A stretch of DNA of 64,000 nucleotides from Thamnaconus septentrionalis (taxonomy: Eukaryota; Chordata; Actinopteri; Tetraodontiformes; Monacanthidae), in contig CM020502.1 in assembly GCA_009823395.1 (NCBI GenBank), forward strand, positions 625,001-689,000. Reading direction: 5' to 3'. Each line of letters starts with the position of its first letter. Positions within the stretch are counted from its first letter, which is position 1. Shown in pieces: positions 1-10,180 of this stretch. The notes under the pieces were generated by a model. That model ran no database searches. It was not told the origin of the DNA and saw nothing but the letters and a program-made list of their open reading frames with translations. A program made the position numbers and the translations under genes.

Positions 1-76
1 GCGCTCTACAGGAACCACATCATCATGCCCGTGTCGCCGCCAGAGGAGCAGCAGATGCCCATCGGACGGATAGCAG
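1..76 (+). CDS. etv6: etv6 exon (partial at window edge), before the ETS domain
   Basis: This is the first visible piece of an ETS-family transcription factor gene that began upstream. It reads in frame 1 for 25 codons plus one base and ends at a GT donor (AG|GTAGCA). The peptide contains IMPVSPPEE and MPIGRIA, the segment just before the ETS DNA-binding domain in ETV6 (TEL). ETV6 is a nuclear transcriptional repressor with an N-terminal pointed (SAM) oligomerisation domain, not in this window, and a C-terminal ETS domain. The four exons here join to 423 coding bases, or 140 residues plus a stop. The start of this exon and its acceptor lie outside the window. Confidence 0.93.
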
Positions 77-112
77 GTAGCACCATTGCACTGCACCTCA
101 GATTTTTTTTTC

Positions 113-595
113 AAAGGTCCAGTGTGTAAAATTTGGCCTGAAATATGATCTTTAAATTGGTAAAAGATTAAAAAATAATAAAAGTGTATACTCGCAGTAC
201 AATATGTCATTTGGTTTTCCTACCCTTAGAACAGTTTTTATATATTTGTATTTTTATATTTTTATACAAGAATATACATAGATCAAATGTCTCCCAGTTA
301 GCTGCCATCTTGCACCACCATATTTCTAAGGAAGCCCGGTGTGGACAATCCAGTCCGCCTAACACCACATTTCGTATTTAGGGTGAGCGCTCATTTTCCT
401 CAAATAAACCAACGAAGAAGGAGGTGAACGAGGTACCCAAGTTTGTGTGTGCAGGCCACCTTAGTTCACTGGCAAGCTCGGGAGGGGGAGAGGGAGTGTA
501 AGGATGCCGCCACCTAGGATACAGGCGGCAACCTGTTGCCACTTGATGTCGCTGTTTCTTCTCAAAGATCTCCAAATATTACCCACTTAACCTTT
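113..595. mobile_element. MITE in an etv6 intron
   Basis: The intron between the first two visible etv6 exons is nearly filled by a short non-autonomous element. Its ends are imperfect inverted repeats: AAAGGTCCAGTG at 113 and the reverse complement of the right end, AAAGGTTAAGTG, ending at 595, match at about 20 of 24 bases. It has no coding capacity. Part of the same family recurs inverted at 6305-6494 and again, shortened, at 61874-62108. Superfamily not determined, and a clean target duplication is not seen. Confidence 0.6.
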
Positions 596-661
596 AAATT
601 AAAAAAAATGTAGAAAATGGCCCAGACCGTCTCAAATCGTTTGCTGTTGTTCCCTTTCTAG

Positions 662-804
662 ACTGCAGGCTGCTGTGGGACTACGTCTACCAGCTCCTGT
701 CGGACAGCCGGTACGAGAACTACATCCGCTGGGAGGATGAGGAGAGCAAAGTATTTCGCATCATGGACCCCAACGGCCTGGCCAGGCTGTGGGGGAACCA
801 CAAG
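662..804 (+). CDS. etv6: etv6 exon, first half of the ETS domain
   Basis: The exon starts after a pyrimidine-rich acceptor (CCCTTTCTAG) and ends at AAG|GTGAGC. With the single base carried over from the previous exon it reads Asp-Cys and then [29 protein letters not shown] and [11 protein letters not shown]. This is ETS helix 1, the beta strands and helix 2, with the conserved Trp residues in place. It is 143 bases long and ends in phase 0. The family binds GGAA-core sites. The acidic WEDEESK stretch and the DSRYENY segment favour ETV6 over its paralogue ETV7, judged from memory of the two proteins. Confidence 0.95.
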
Positions 805-930
805 GTGAGCTAAACTTCAAGGTTAGTCTAGTGTGTGTTTTTGATGCCCCACGTTTTTAACATAGCACGGGGTCTTTAAATATAACGTCATCCATCAACG
901 CAAGATCGTAATTTCTCAGAGCTATTGTGA

Positions 931-1104
<174 letters not shown>

Positions 1105-1170
1105 TGAAATAATTTTGTACCCCCTCCCCACCCCTCCTACTTTAATTTCTTTCCTTGTTTTGCCGATCAG

Positions 1171-1273
1171 ATTCATCAAGTCTCCAGATGAGATAATGAA
1201 CGGGCAGACAGACCGGCTGGAGCATATGGAGTCTGACACGGATGAACAGATCTGCATCAAGGAGGAATACTGA
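1171..1273 (+). CDS. etv6: etv6 terminal exon, C-terminal tail
   Basis: After the acceptor TTTTGCCGATCAG the exon completes the split Arg codon and reads FIKSPDEIMNGQTDRLEHME, then an acidic tail ending KEEY and a TGA stop at 1271-1273. The segment SPDEIM followed by TDRLEH and a short acidic end is the diagnostic ETV6 C terminus; ETV7 has a different tail. This exon fixes the orthology and the strand. Pieces of other reading frames here are shadows. Confidence 0.95.
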
Positions 1274-1735
1274 GGAACTCTGGGAAAAGCGAGTCCATGA
1301 ACTGTGTACTACTACTACTATTACTACTAACTACTACAGCCGCAGGTGCCTTCCAAGAAAAGCAGCCTGAACAATCGTCTCTCACCGCCAGGAGCACCAG
1401 GTGTCGACGGCGTCTCCGCCTGGTTCTCTGCCTTACCACATTTTTCCAGAAGCGAAACAAACAAAGCAAAACAGACAGAAAACAAAAATCAGCACCAATG
1501 GACTGAGCTGTGAGGACTTTCTAAATATTATTATTTCCGAAGAACTGCAACGGCCAATCACTTTGAGCTTGTGTCACTTTTATGATTATTGCCCCCCGCC
1601 CTCCCATTCTGTTTGGTCTCCACATACATTATCCTATGGAATTTGGCTGTTTGCGAAGAAACTCGGGTGTGCGTGTGTGTGTGTGACTCGAATGTTTTCA
1701 CTGTTGATTAAACAGTTTTGATCAAACTTTACGTT
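1274..1735 (+). other. etv6: etv6 3' UTR
   Basis: The sequence after the stop codon is non-coding. It contains a short ACT-rich run near 1309-1333, a GT run near 1668-1685 and an ATTAAA polyadenylation signal at 1707-1712, followed by T/GT-rich sequence near 1733-1752 that suits a downstream element. The cleavage site is therefore expected at about 1725-1735. Any further polyadenylation site cannot be ruled out. Confidence 0.7.
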
Positions 1736-2279
1736 TGTTTTTGTTTGTTTTAAGACGATAAAAAGAAATGTCATTGCCTATTTTTCCTTTTTTGTAACTT
1801 TGACCACTTTAGTCACGCATCTTTGTTGTGACACCGGACGGCCACATGATGGCAGTATTGAGCCATTTTAGGCGCTGCGGTCGGCGTCAGAGTTCATTTT
1901 CGTACGTTTATAAAAGTGCACTCAACTCCGCGATAGAAAATGAATCGTTGATCAAAATTACAAGCGCGTATTAAAAACTAGTAATCTACACTTTCATTTT
2001 AATTTGAAATCTTTCTAAATTACATCTGAAAGAAATCTGTTTATACTATATTTAGATTAACAAACGTAATTGCACGATTACATAATTGAGCTTCAATTCG
2101 CTCCGTACATAAGAAAACCTCTTTTTCTTAAAAATAAATAAATAAATAAATAAATAAAATAAAATCTCGAGTGGTCGATTATTCTGCCCTAGAGAGTTGC
2201 AATTGCTATTTCTGTGCGTCATCGTCATCACCGATTTAAAAAGAGGAGGGGGGATGAGTAGGGGGATGGACGAGGGAAA
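1736..2279. other. Intergenic spacer after etv6
   Basis: AT-rich, non-coding sequence between the etv6 polyadenylation site and the next promoter. The only structure seen is an AAAT microsatellite at about 2131-2164. No open frame of note and no recognised repeat. Confidence 0.6.
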
Positions 2280-2860
2280 TGGGGGGGGGTTTCACGTGCA
2301 CTCAGCGGTGCGTCACGGGCGGCCGTGCTCGTGCGCTCCAGAGTCCCCATAAAAAGTTGGAGCGCGCGCGCGAGCCGGGCTGTCAGAGCAAAGAGAGAGA
2401 GGCGCGATCGAGCGAGAGAGCGAGCACCGGTTCCACGTTGAGAGATTTAATCCGCCCCCAGCCCGAACTCCTCCGCGACAAAGATTTTATTCTCGTTTTG
2501 TCCAGACTGGACGGAATTAGAGGGCAGAACTCGGACTGCAGGAGCTTCTTCTTCTTTGGCTGTTGCGGCGGACGAAACGGCCGCGTTCCACGGAGAACAA
2601 GTACGATCGATTTCTAGACGAATCGCTCGAATTCGTCTAGAATTCTTGAAGGAAGAAGCAAAAAGGGAAGGCGCCGCTACCTTGTGAAATTTATATCAAT
2701 TTTTCTCTTTTGCTCTTAAAATCCAACTCGCACCAACCAGGGCGCAAATGTCCCCGCACCACAGAGCGGCCGGTGGATTGTAGCAGCAGCAGCAGCAGCC
2801 GCCCCGCCGATGATTCTGGGAGGGCTTTAGAGGAGCGGGAAGGGAGTGGGACACTTGCAG
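2280..2860 (+). promoter_or_regulatory. TATA promoter and non-coding first exon
   Basis: GC-rich, CpG-rich sequence. An E-box (CACGTG, near 2293) and a CRE-like TGCGTCA precede a TATA-like ATAAAAA at 2349-2355, so transcription should start near 2380. The following 480 bases hold no long frame starting with ATG, include an AGC run near 2781-2798, and end at CACTTGCAG|GTAAGC, a near-perfect splice donor at 2861. This is what a 5' UTR exon of a + strand gene looks like. Which gene it belongs to is not shown by the sequence; the coding exon at 60128 is the only candidate in the window. Alternatives are an unrelated non-coding RNA or an antisense promoter. Confidence 0.55.
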
Positions 2861-4206
2861 GTAAGCCACCTTTTATTTGTTTTCCAATGAATACGCTTGC
2901 TTGGGATTGTACTGTGCCTCACGAGTTGATTGATTTAAAACGACCAGAGGATGAAACAGTCGATGCAAACAAACAAAATGAACGCCCGAAACCGGTATTA
3001 TTTATCAGCTGTATATCGATAATGAGCATCTTAAAATATTAGTAATTCATTCGTATTCAGAATAATAGGATTAAAAAATATATTCAATGGACCCGTCATT
3101 CTATAGAAATTATCTGGACAACAACTACTACACTACTACTACTGCTACTACTAATAATAATGATGATAAAAAACTTAAAGGACCCTTCCATTTTTTTTCT
3201 TATAAAAAAGTTCAGTGTAAAAACTTCTTGAAGGGGAATTCCAATCCCTTTTTATTCAGTCGCCGACTTTAATTTCAAAGTGGGGAAAGGTGCTGTAAGG
3301 CTGCGCCCCCTGATCTGTGATTGGACTCTCGCCGGTTTCGCCCCATCACGTTAGCGAAGCGACCAATCAGCCGGCCGTCATTGGAAGGCTGAGACCAGCG
3401 TCGGGCGAGCGAGCCGTGATGCTCTTGTGATGATGAAACGCACCTTTTGACATGGGACACTTGCTGCTGCCCGTCCTCCTCCTCCTCTTCATTCTGCCGC
3501 TTCGGCACGGATGCTTTCCTTTTGGTGAAACACAACAGGAAACAAACACACACAAAAAAGGGACCTTTTAAAGGAAGAGGGTGAACATAATATCCTGCTA
3601 CAAGGAGGGAACACCTTGTGGGATAATAGGAGCTTCCATGAGAAAAGTAGAAAAACAACCGCAAAGACGCACTAAAGAATGAAGTTTGATCTTAACGGTG
3701 GATTCATGGCAATTTGTTTTTCTAGCTACGAATCTTAAGCGATTTATCTCCTTTTCCTTTGGCACCGATTTTGGCCGAAATAGAAAAAAAAAGTTTAACT
3801 TTTAATCATCTCTACCTACAGAGAAGTTTCATAAATTCAAAATGATTTACATAAGCTGTGGGAAAAAAGTTAATTACACAATAAATGAGAAAAAAAAATC
3901 ACTTTTAGTCGAACAAACAGAAGCAGCTCCATCCAAAAAGTGCCCTTGTGTCATACGTTTATGAAGCACGTGTGCATTTTTATGCGCTGTTATGTCACGC
4001 TGTGCGAACTTTCAAAGTGGAAAAACAAATCTTTAGCAAAACACCCATCCTGATTTCCAGTTTCAAGTCTCTTGTGTGAAAAAGCGGATTGTGTCGTTGC
4101 AGATTTGTCTCTCAACGTGATCTGAACTCTTTCTCAAGGGCCACCCGACTAAGTGAGAGGATTGGATCCAAATAAAACATTTTGAATATAAATTTTTTGT
4201 GAACAA
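2861..4206. other. Putative intron start, CpG-rich then AT-rich
   Basis: Follows the splice donor at 2861. An ACT/AAT-rich patch lies at about 3118-3170. Three CCAAT-type boxes, in both orientations, cluster at about 3318-3392 in a CpG-rich stretch, which could be regulatory. Open frames on the minus strand here (up to 129 codons) show no recognisable domain and I do not call them. Confidence 0.4.
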
Positions 4207-4214
4207 GCTCAAAT

Positions 4215-4539
4215 TAGTGATGGGAATACCGGCCCTTTTTAGAGAACTGGCTCGGCTCACTGAAAAGAGCTGTCTCTTTTGGCTCCTAAGCGGCTCTTTA
4301 TATTTTTTGTTGTTGCTTATATTATTTTATTACCAAATTATGTGCTAAAATTAAAGACCAATGTTCAAGATATAGAAAATAGTAAATGTGTATTATTCCC
4401 TACACTCAATGCAGTGCTGTAAAAAAATTAACAAAACAACAAACAACAAAAAAGGGCTCCCAATCAAGAGCCGGCTCTCTTCAATAACTTCAAAGAGCTG
4501 TCTCTTAGAACCAGTTTGTTCACGAATGACCCATCACTG
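4215..4539. mobile_element. hAT-type MITE with exact 8-bp target duplication
   Basis: A 325-bp non-autonomous element begins TAGTGATGGG and ends CCCATCACTG, giving short inverted ends. It is flanked on both sides by the same 8 bases, GCTCAAAT (4207-4214 and 4540-4547), the hallmark of hAT insertion. The inside carries repeated AAGAGCTGTCTCTT-type blocks in both orientations near each end. It has no transposase and must have been mobilised by an enzyme coded elsewhere. Confidence 0.85.
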
Positions 4540-4830
4540 GCTCAAATCTGACGGAGGCAGAGCTCTTTTCGCGCATCCAGCGACGCCGGCCGGCCAACTT
4601 TCTTTTGCCCCCTCGGAGCCAAACTGGCAAATTCGCCGCTCCGCAATTAGCTGGAAGCAGTCGGGCGGCTGCGGCTCTTGGCCCGTCACAAGAGGAGAAA
4701 AAAACAAAAACTAAAAAAGGGAGGGAGGGAGGTGGGGGGGCACCTGGCTCCAGCTGGGGGTGCGGGGGCTGCATGGTGCCATCCTTCTGGCTGACACAGG
4801 TTCCTCGGCCGGTGTCACCTTTCAGCCCCG

Positions 4831-4846
4831 GTGGTCACGTGACCAC
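4831..4846. promoter_or_regulatory. 16-bp palindromic E-box (CLEAR-like site)
   Basis: GTGGTCACGTGACCAC is a perfect 16-bp palindrome centred on CACGTG, embedded in a CpG-rich stretch. GTCACGTGAC is the consensus bound by TFEB/MITF and USF basic helix-loop-helix factors. A GTAAGT donor-like sequence follows at about 4853, so this may mark an alternative promoter and first exon; that is inference. Confidence 0.45.
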
Positions 4847-5037
4847 TGATCCGTAAGTGGGACGACCGCCGGGCGCGACAGCTGTGATGCCCACACAGCA
4901 GCAGCAGTAGGATCAGGAGCAGCAGCAGTAGCAGTATGTAGCAGCAGCAACTACAAAAAGTTACAAACAAACATGGCATACATGCATTAAAGCACCCTGT
5001 ACATTAGGGTGTGTTTGCAAAACAAAAGCGAAAGCAC

Positions 5038-5160
5038 TTTCTTCTTCCTCCTCTTCCACCTCCTGCTTCTCTTTCTCCTCCTCCTCCTCTTCCACAACCT
5101 CCTCCTTTTCCTCCTGTTCTTCCTCCTGTTCCTCCTGCTCTTCGTCTTTCTCCTCCTCTA
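5038..5160 (+). repeat. Polypyrimidine CTC/CTT tract
   Basis: About 120 bases that are nearly all C and T, built of TTCCTCCTC-type units. A tract of this kind can form triplex (H-DNA). The translation in one frame is a proline and leucine repeat without gene signals, so it is not called coding. Confidence 0.8.
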
Positions 5161-5666
5161 CCCGGCCCGACCGATCAGAGTGTGAAGAGCGGCGTAGCTC
5201 TTTGTGTCAGCGCTGTAATTGACAAGCGTCCCTAACGAGGTGTACTGTATCATCCGTCTCCCGATGGTTGCCTCAAGGACAAGGGAAAAGATCACTGGAA
5301 GATGACGGAGCGAAAGCAGAGAAGCTCCCACTGCTGCCACCGCTGCAGAGGGAAGCAACAAGGACGTAGATTGACACTGCTGTTAGCGTCGTTAGCCTAT
5401 AGCGGCTGATAAATTGTACGTATACAAGATATTGTACAATGGAAATATGATTTCCAAGACCTATATTTGCAGAGCAGATGGTTAATATTTACTGCTGATG
5501 TAATAAGAGTTTTTGTTGATTTTCTTTATATTTCATAAAATACAACAACTTAAAAGTGATGATGATAGAAATTAGCTGGTCTTCAGTGAGCAGTTAGGAA
5601 ATAAAAGTGGTCACAAACGTCTTGTTAGTAAATGCACTCTGCACTGCACTAACCTCAATGAATAAA

Positions 5667-5704
5667 TAATAATAATAATAATAATGATAATAATAATAAT
5701 AATA

Positions 5705-5745
<41 letters not shown>
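5667..5745. repeat. AAT-to-ATT switching microsatellite
   Basis: A run of AAT units changes to ATT units at its midpoint, so the two halves are reverse complements and can fold into a long hairpin. The isoleucine-repeat frames here on both strands are artefacts. Confidence 0.95.
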
Positions 5746-5746
<1 letters not shown>

Positions 5747-5759
5747 AATAGCCTTACTG

Positions 5760-6298
5760 GTAGTGTTGTAGTCAAGACCGCACCAACCGAGACCAAGACA
5801 TTATCAAAACTTGAGAGTATTGAGTATCAAGACTTTATATATAAAAAAATAACAACAAAACAGAAAAAAACTGTGTCTTTTTTTAAATTCAAGTTTACTT
5901 CTAAATCGAACAGCAACATCTATTTTCAGCAAGGTATCTTTTAATAATTTTCTGTAACATTTTTCTGTTTTGCCAGCTATTTTGAACCATAAAAAAAACA
6001 AAAAACTTTTCTTCATAAAATTAAATAATACATTTACCAGGAATAACGGGGTGTGTCACTGCGGGTGTCACAAACAGAGTGTAAAACAGCAGCAGCTGGA
6101 TTATTTTCCGTTATTATCGTGTCATTGCAGTGCTGCCTGAGTCTCGACTGGTCTTGATCAAAAATGCAGAGTCCGCCCAATCTGAGACCAAGACAAGACT
6201 GAGAATTCCTCAGAGTCCGAGATGAGACGGAGACCCTTAAAAAGTGGTCTTGAGACTGGTCTTGGTCTCAAGACCAATCTCGAGTACTACAACACTAC
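5760..6298. mobile_element. Non-autonomous DNA transposon with 13-bp perfect TIRs
   Basis: GTAGTGTTGTAGT at 5760-5772 is the exact reverse complement of 6286-6298. Both ends continue with GAGACCAAGAC and GTCTTGGTCTC-type blocks pointing inward. No transposase frame is present. The flanks TTACTG and TTACTT agree at five of six bases, a possible but unproved target duplication. It sits beside the inverted MITE copy at 6305-6494. Confidence 0.75.
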
Positions 6299-6304
6299 TT
6301 ACTT

Positions 6305-6494
6305 GGAGCAAGACCCTTGCTCTGTGTATATTCTTACATATAAATAAGCACTGATATAAGGGTAGGAAAACCAAATGACTTTTATTATACTGTAGTGTAC
6401 ACTTATATTAACATACATACTGTTAGTAAATTAAGCTTTCACCAATATAAAAATCATAAATCAAGCCAAATTGTACTCTGTTGATAAATGGACC
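6305..6494 (-). repeat. Inverted partial copy of the 113-595 MITE
   Basis: Read on the minus strand, this segment follows the order of bases 119-310: the block GTCATTTGGTTTTCCTACCC is shared exactly, and the flanks (TACAATTTGGC, AAGAATATACA) match with scattered changes. It is cut off at the 5760-6298 element. Confidence 0.65.
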
Positions 6495-6810
6495 ATCCTT
6501 CAGGACAGTGTCTTGAATTTAAGGAGTTGATTCAGATTCCTTCAAAAAATCAGGTTACCAATACAGACTATTTAATATAAATTGAGTTTAGCTAATAATA
6601 ATAATAATAAAATCGAGAGATAGATGTTTGATTCATGATGACGCCCCAAATAGAAATGGAAAAACGAGCTTGGATGGAATATGTGATACAACTCCCGGCG
6701 TCACACTTGACTTTTTGCTTTCTAAGCACATAGCAAGTCAGTTGCAGTGGCGTGTTGCACTCCCAGAATCCCTCTCTCTCCTCCAGGACCGTGCTGGTCT
6801 TTGTGGTGGT

Positions 6811-6838
6811 GGGGGTGGGTGTGTGTGGGGGGGAGGGG
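6811..6838 (+). other. Potential G-quadruplex
   Basis: Four G runs (G5, G3, G7, G4) are separated by loops of 1 to 7 bases, which fits the usual quadruplex rule on the + strand. Confidence 0.6.
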
Positions 6839-7473
6839 TGCTCACGTCCAACAGCGTTCTGGCTCCTCATAACTGTGGTTTGGCCATTTCAGGGAGTTGA
6901 GGGGGACGGATGGAGTGACGAGAAAAGTAAGACAGTGGGAGAAAAAAAAATCCAGGTCTGCTGGTCGATGTCCAAGTTCTTCCGAAACCCCCAACCAGTT
7001 TTATCTCCTGCTCTCACCCTGCGTGTGGCCTCGCGGATTAGTGGTGCGTGCCCGGCACCCCGGATATGTCCCGACTCCGAGAGCCCCTCCAAAGAGCCAC
7101 AATTTGGACATCTCTCTTTCGTCCTCCATTCATCCGCCCCTTCCAAGCCATTTAATTCTGACGGCTGACTTTTTTTTCCGTCTTCTGTGGAGCTGTGGCC
7201 ATACAGCACTTTCATGATGTGAGCCGAAAACCCATCTGGGGACTCAATATCCTGTTTACCAGCTCTCAGCACAAAAAAAAACAAAACAAACAAAAAAAAA
7301 CCACACGCACACACCACAAAACCAGAGCTGAGGCAGAAGTTCAGAACTCATTACAGTTTGTCGAGGTCACAGCAAAGGTCGGAGTCTTTTTCCGCCACAC
7401 AATCACAATTTTTGTCGGGCTTCTCATGACATGATAGCCTAACTTTTTGTTGCAAAAAAGGACACAAAGTGCC

Positions 7474-7474
<1 letters not shown>

Positions 7475-7523
<49 letters not shown>
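7475..7523 (+). repeat. TG microsatellite
   Basis: About 24 uninterrupted TG units. Frames reading Cys-Val repeats through it are artefacts. Confidence 0.95.
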
Positions 7524-7525
<2 letters not shown>

Positions 7526-9904
7526 ACCTCCGGAACGTCGCTCCTGGGCCCCACCGGCTATTTAACCCCAGGGGCTGTAACCCAAAGCCCCGACGGCACC
7601 AGTCTGTGGCTTTTAATCCGACCACTCTCCCTCGCTTATCTGGCAAATAAGCCTGTTTTAATTGCTCGCACGCATAGCACTACTGGGGCCGTGTCAAGAG
7701 CAGTGGAGATAAGGGTTACACGGAGTCGGGCATTAAGTAACAGGATGAGAGAACCGCAGGAGAGGCAAAAAAACAAAACAAATGAAAGAAAACAGAGCTG
7801 CACGATCCCAGGAGGGAAAAGGAGCCAGAAAATAGCCACGGCCACCCTATTAATTCCGGGCCTGGGCAGAGACGTTTGTTGGGCTTACTGAGACTGCTGC
7901 TGTTTGCGCAAATCAAAAAAGGAAAATCTGAATGATCCTTGATATTTTTGCGCACTAGTCTGACGCGGCCAGATTGCTCAGAGTTCAACCATGACATACT
8001 GCTTATCCGTTGCGCAGGCATTCAAATCAAAGCTGTTCTCAATCAGACATTTAATTTAATCACATGCTGTGAACCAATCAGGTTTCCTGACGGGTGAGAC
8101 AGGGTGTTTTATTAAAGAGGGACTGAGTTTTGGTGCACTGGTTAGTGCACTTAAGACGTCCCCAATTTTAATAGCTGAAGCGAAGCCTGTAAATAGGCGA
8201 AGTAAGCTAGCATAGGGGCTAAATTTCATTTCTGAAACCGTCACTCATCTTGCCAGCCTTCAGCAGAGATTCATTTTCATTCCCATCTTCACCACTGGAT
8301 TGGACAGTGCTGAGCAATTGGCGGAAGCGAGACAGGAAACTGCGTCAAGCCTAACACTGTAGCGTGGCTACGCTACTTTTCTTCCGACCGAGTAGCGTTT
8401 TTACATTGTTTGCCCTTCCTTTAATTTCACTCTCCATCACAATAGAAAGCATCAGACTTGTGACTAAACTGGTGAACCTAAACCGATCTATAGCCTGATT
8501 GCTCTTCTTCCTACGAACGCTTCATATTGGCTCTTTAACACATGGATGCACACAAAATGAAATTAACATATGTGGGAAATGCTATCTGCAGTGCGTCGCT
8601 CCAAATGCAACAATCTTGTCAATGTCTGCCGGGGGAACCTTTTAACCAGGTGAAAACCAGAAGAATTATTCCTATTTATTTTTTTATCCTCACTGTTTAT
8701 TCAGAATCCTAATTAGTTTGGAAGTTCATGTTTGTTTAGCGCTGACATTTGCGAGAAAAGTTCGACCCTCTGGATGCCAAAAATCAGTGAGGACGCACGG
8801 GGACCGTGAACGCCTGGACACATTGAAAGGATCGCCTGGACACATTTGGAAAGATAATTTAAAAAGGCATAAAAGTGTTGAAAATTTCTGGCATTTTATC
8901 ACTTTTTTAAACCCCCCTCCCATCCTTAAGTTGACAACGGGCATAACGCGCCCACCGGGGATCTCGCTCTCCTGAAGAGGATTTGGCCAGCTGAAGTCTC
9001 ACTGTGTATTGTTTTGACCCGTGTGGCCCGTGTGAAAAGCCGGCAGGCTGGGTAAATGTCAGCTACACTCGGGCCTCTAATGAGACCAGAGACTAAGGAG
9101 AGGACCGACACCATCATAGACTCTGCGCTGAGAGCCTCATTTACATTCGAGCGGGGCGACAGCTGGAGAGCTGAGACAGAGGGAGCCGGAGAAAGGAGGA
9201 GGCAGCAGGCGGAATAAAATAAATTAAAGGAAAAGAAAAAAAAGATATGACTCGGTTCTCAGTGTGCAAACACGCTTCAGCCTCAGAAATTACATCACCG
9301 AGTTGAGTTGGGATTCGGTGGGAGGAGCATGGGCTGATTATTTTCCTGGGTGAAAAATCAATATCCAAGCTAAAGCGCAGACAATGTGCAAGAGCATTGA
9401 GGTAGGGAGTTGGGGGGCGTTGGTGGCTGGTGGGGAGGTAACATTATTTCAGACTCGCGTTCTGGCTATTTGTAAAGTTAGCCACTGGCTGCTAAGCGAA
9501 GTGCTAAAGCGAAAGACGTTGTTATAAAGGGCAACGCAGAAAGATTGACGCTAAAGCTCACGGTTTCTCACCGAGATCTGTCGAGCATTCTATTTCTCTG
9601 GTTACTCCGCTGCAGTTTATCTCACTCTAATGAATCCCAACCGCAGTTATTGCCACTTTCTGCAAATTTACGGCTCCAATCGCGCTGCATACAATTGCCC
9701 CCCAGGTGCTGCGGCCGCAACAAGTGTACTGCGGCTGCAGTCATCAGCGGAGAATTACCCAGTGGGACATTTGTTGGAGTTTCTCTGCCACGCTATTATA
9801 TTCGAATAGTTACGGAGCTCTACTGAAAATAATAAAAAGCTTCAGTTATATTTGACAGTAGGCATCACCTGGGCTAGCGTTTGATGAAGGCATTGGTTGT
9901 AGGT

Positions 9905-10180
9905 CACAAATTGGGGAACAAGGTGTTTTTCCTTTGCCATTAAGAACCAGAAACAAAACATCAAAAAGCTTTCAAATTACATTTTCCACACACATTTTAA
10001 TTCCGTGGTTTCCATTTCCATGCACAACAAATCAAATCAGGTTGTTTTTTTTTTGGGGGGGGGCATTGATTTGAAAATTGGGGAACAAGCTGTTTCTCGA
10101 TTGTCATTCAGAAAATTAGGGGGAAAAAAACAGAACAAAACAGTTTCACACAGGTTTTAATTCCTGGTTTTCATCAATTA
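9905..10180 (+). repeat. Imperfect direct duplication of about 165 bp
   Basis: The order TTGGGGAACAAG, GTGTTT, CCATTnAG, AACAAAACA, CACACA, TTTTAATTCC, TGGTTT occurs at about 9910-10015 and again at about 10078-10172. The second copy is preceded by a T9G9 run. It is a degraded local duplication with no coding content. Confidence 0.5.

Larger units (their letters stand above)
4548..5666. other. CpG-rich region with CAG and polypyrimidine tracts
   Basis: Non-coding by every frame examined. It holds CpG-rich sequence with the palindromic E-box, a broken CAG/CAGTAG repeat at about 4896-4952, and a pyrimidine-only stretch at about 5038-5160. Past about 5400 it turns AT-rich. It could be a regulatory region or an alternative promoter of the gene that spans this interval. 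Confidence 0.4.

Noticed and set aside
2710..3042. 110-codon frame across the first-exon splice donor
   Set aside because: It reads through a near-perfect donor at 2861 and has no domain; the exon is more likely non-coding.
5611..5944. Long frames made almost only of isoleucine on both strands
   Set aside because: They translate the AAT/ATT microsatellite; no gene signal.
7469..7891. 140-codon frame beginning with Cys-Val repeats
   Set aside because: It starts in the TG microsatellite and has no domain.
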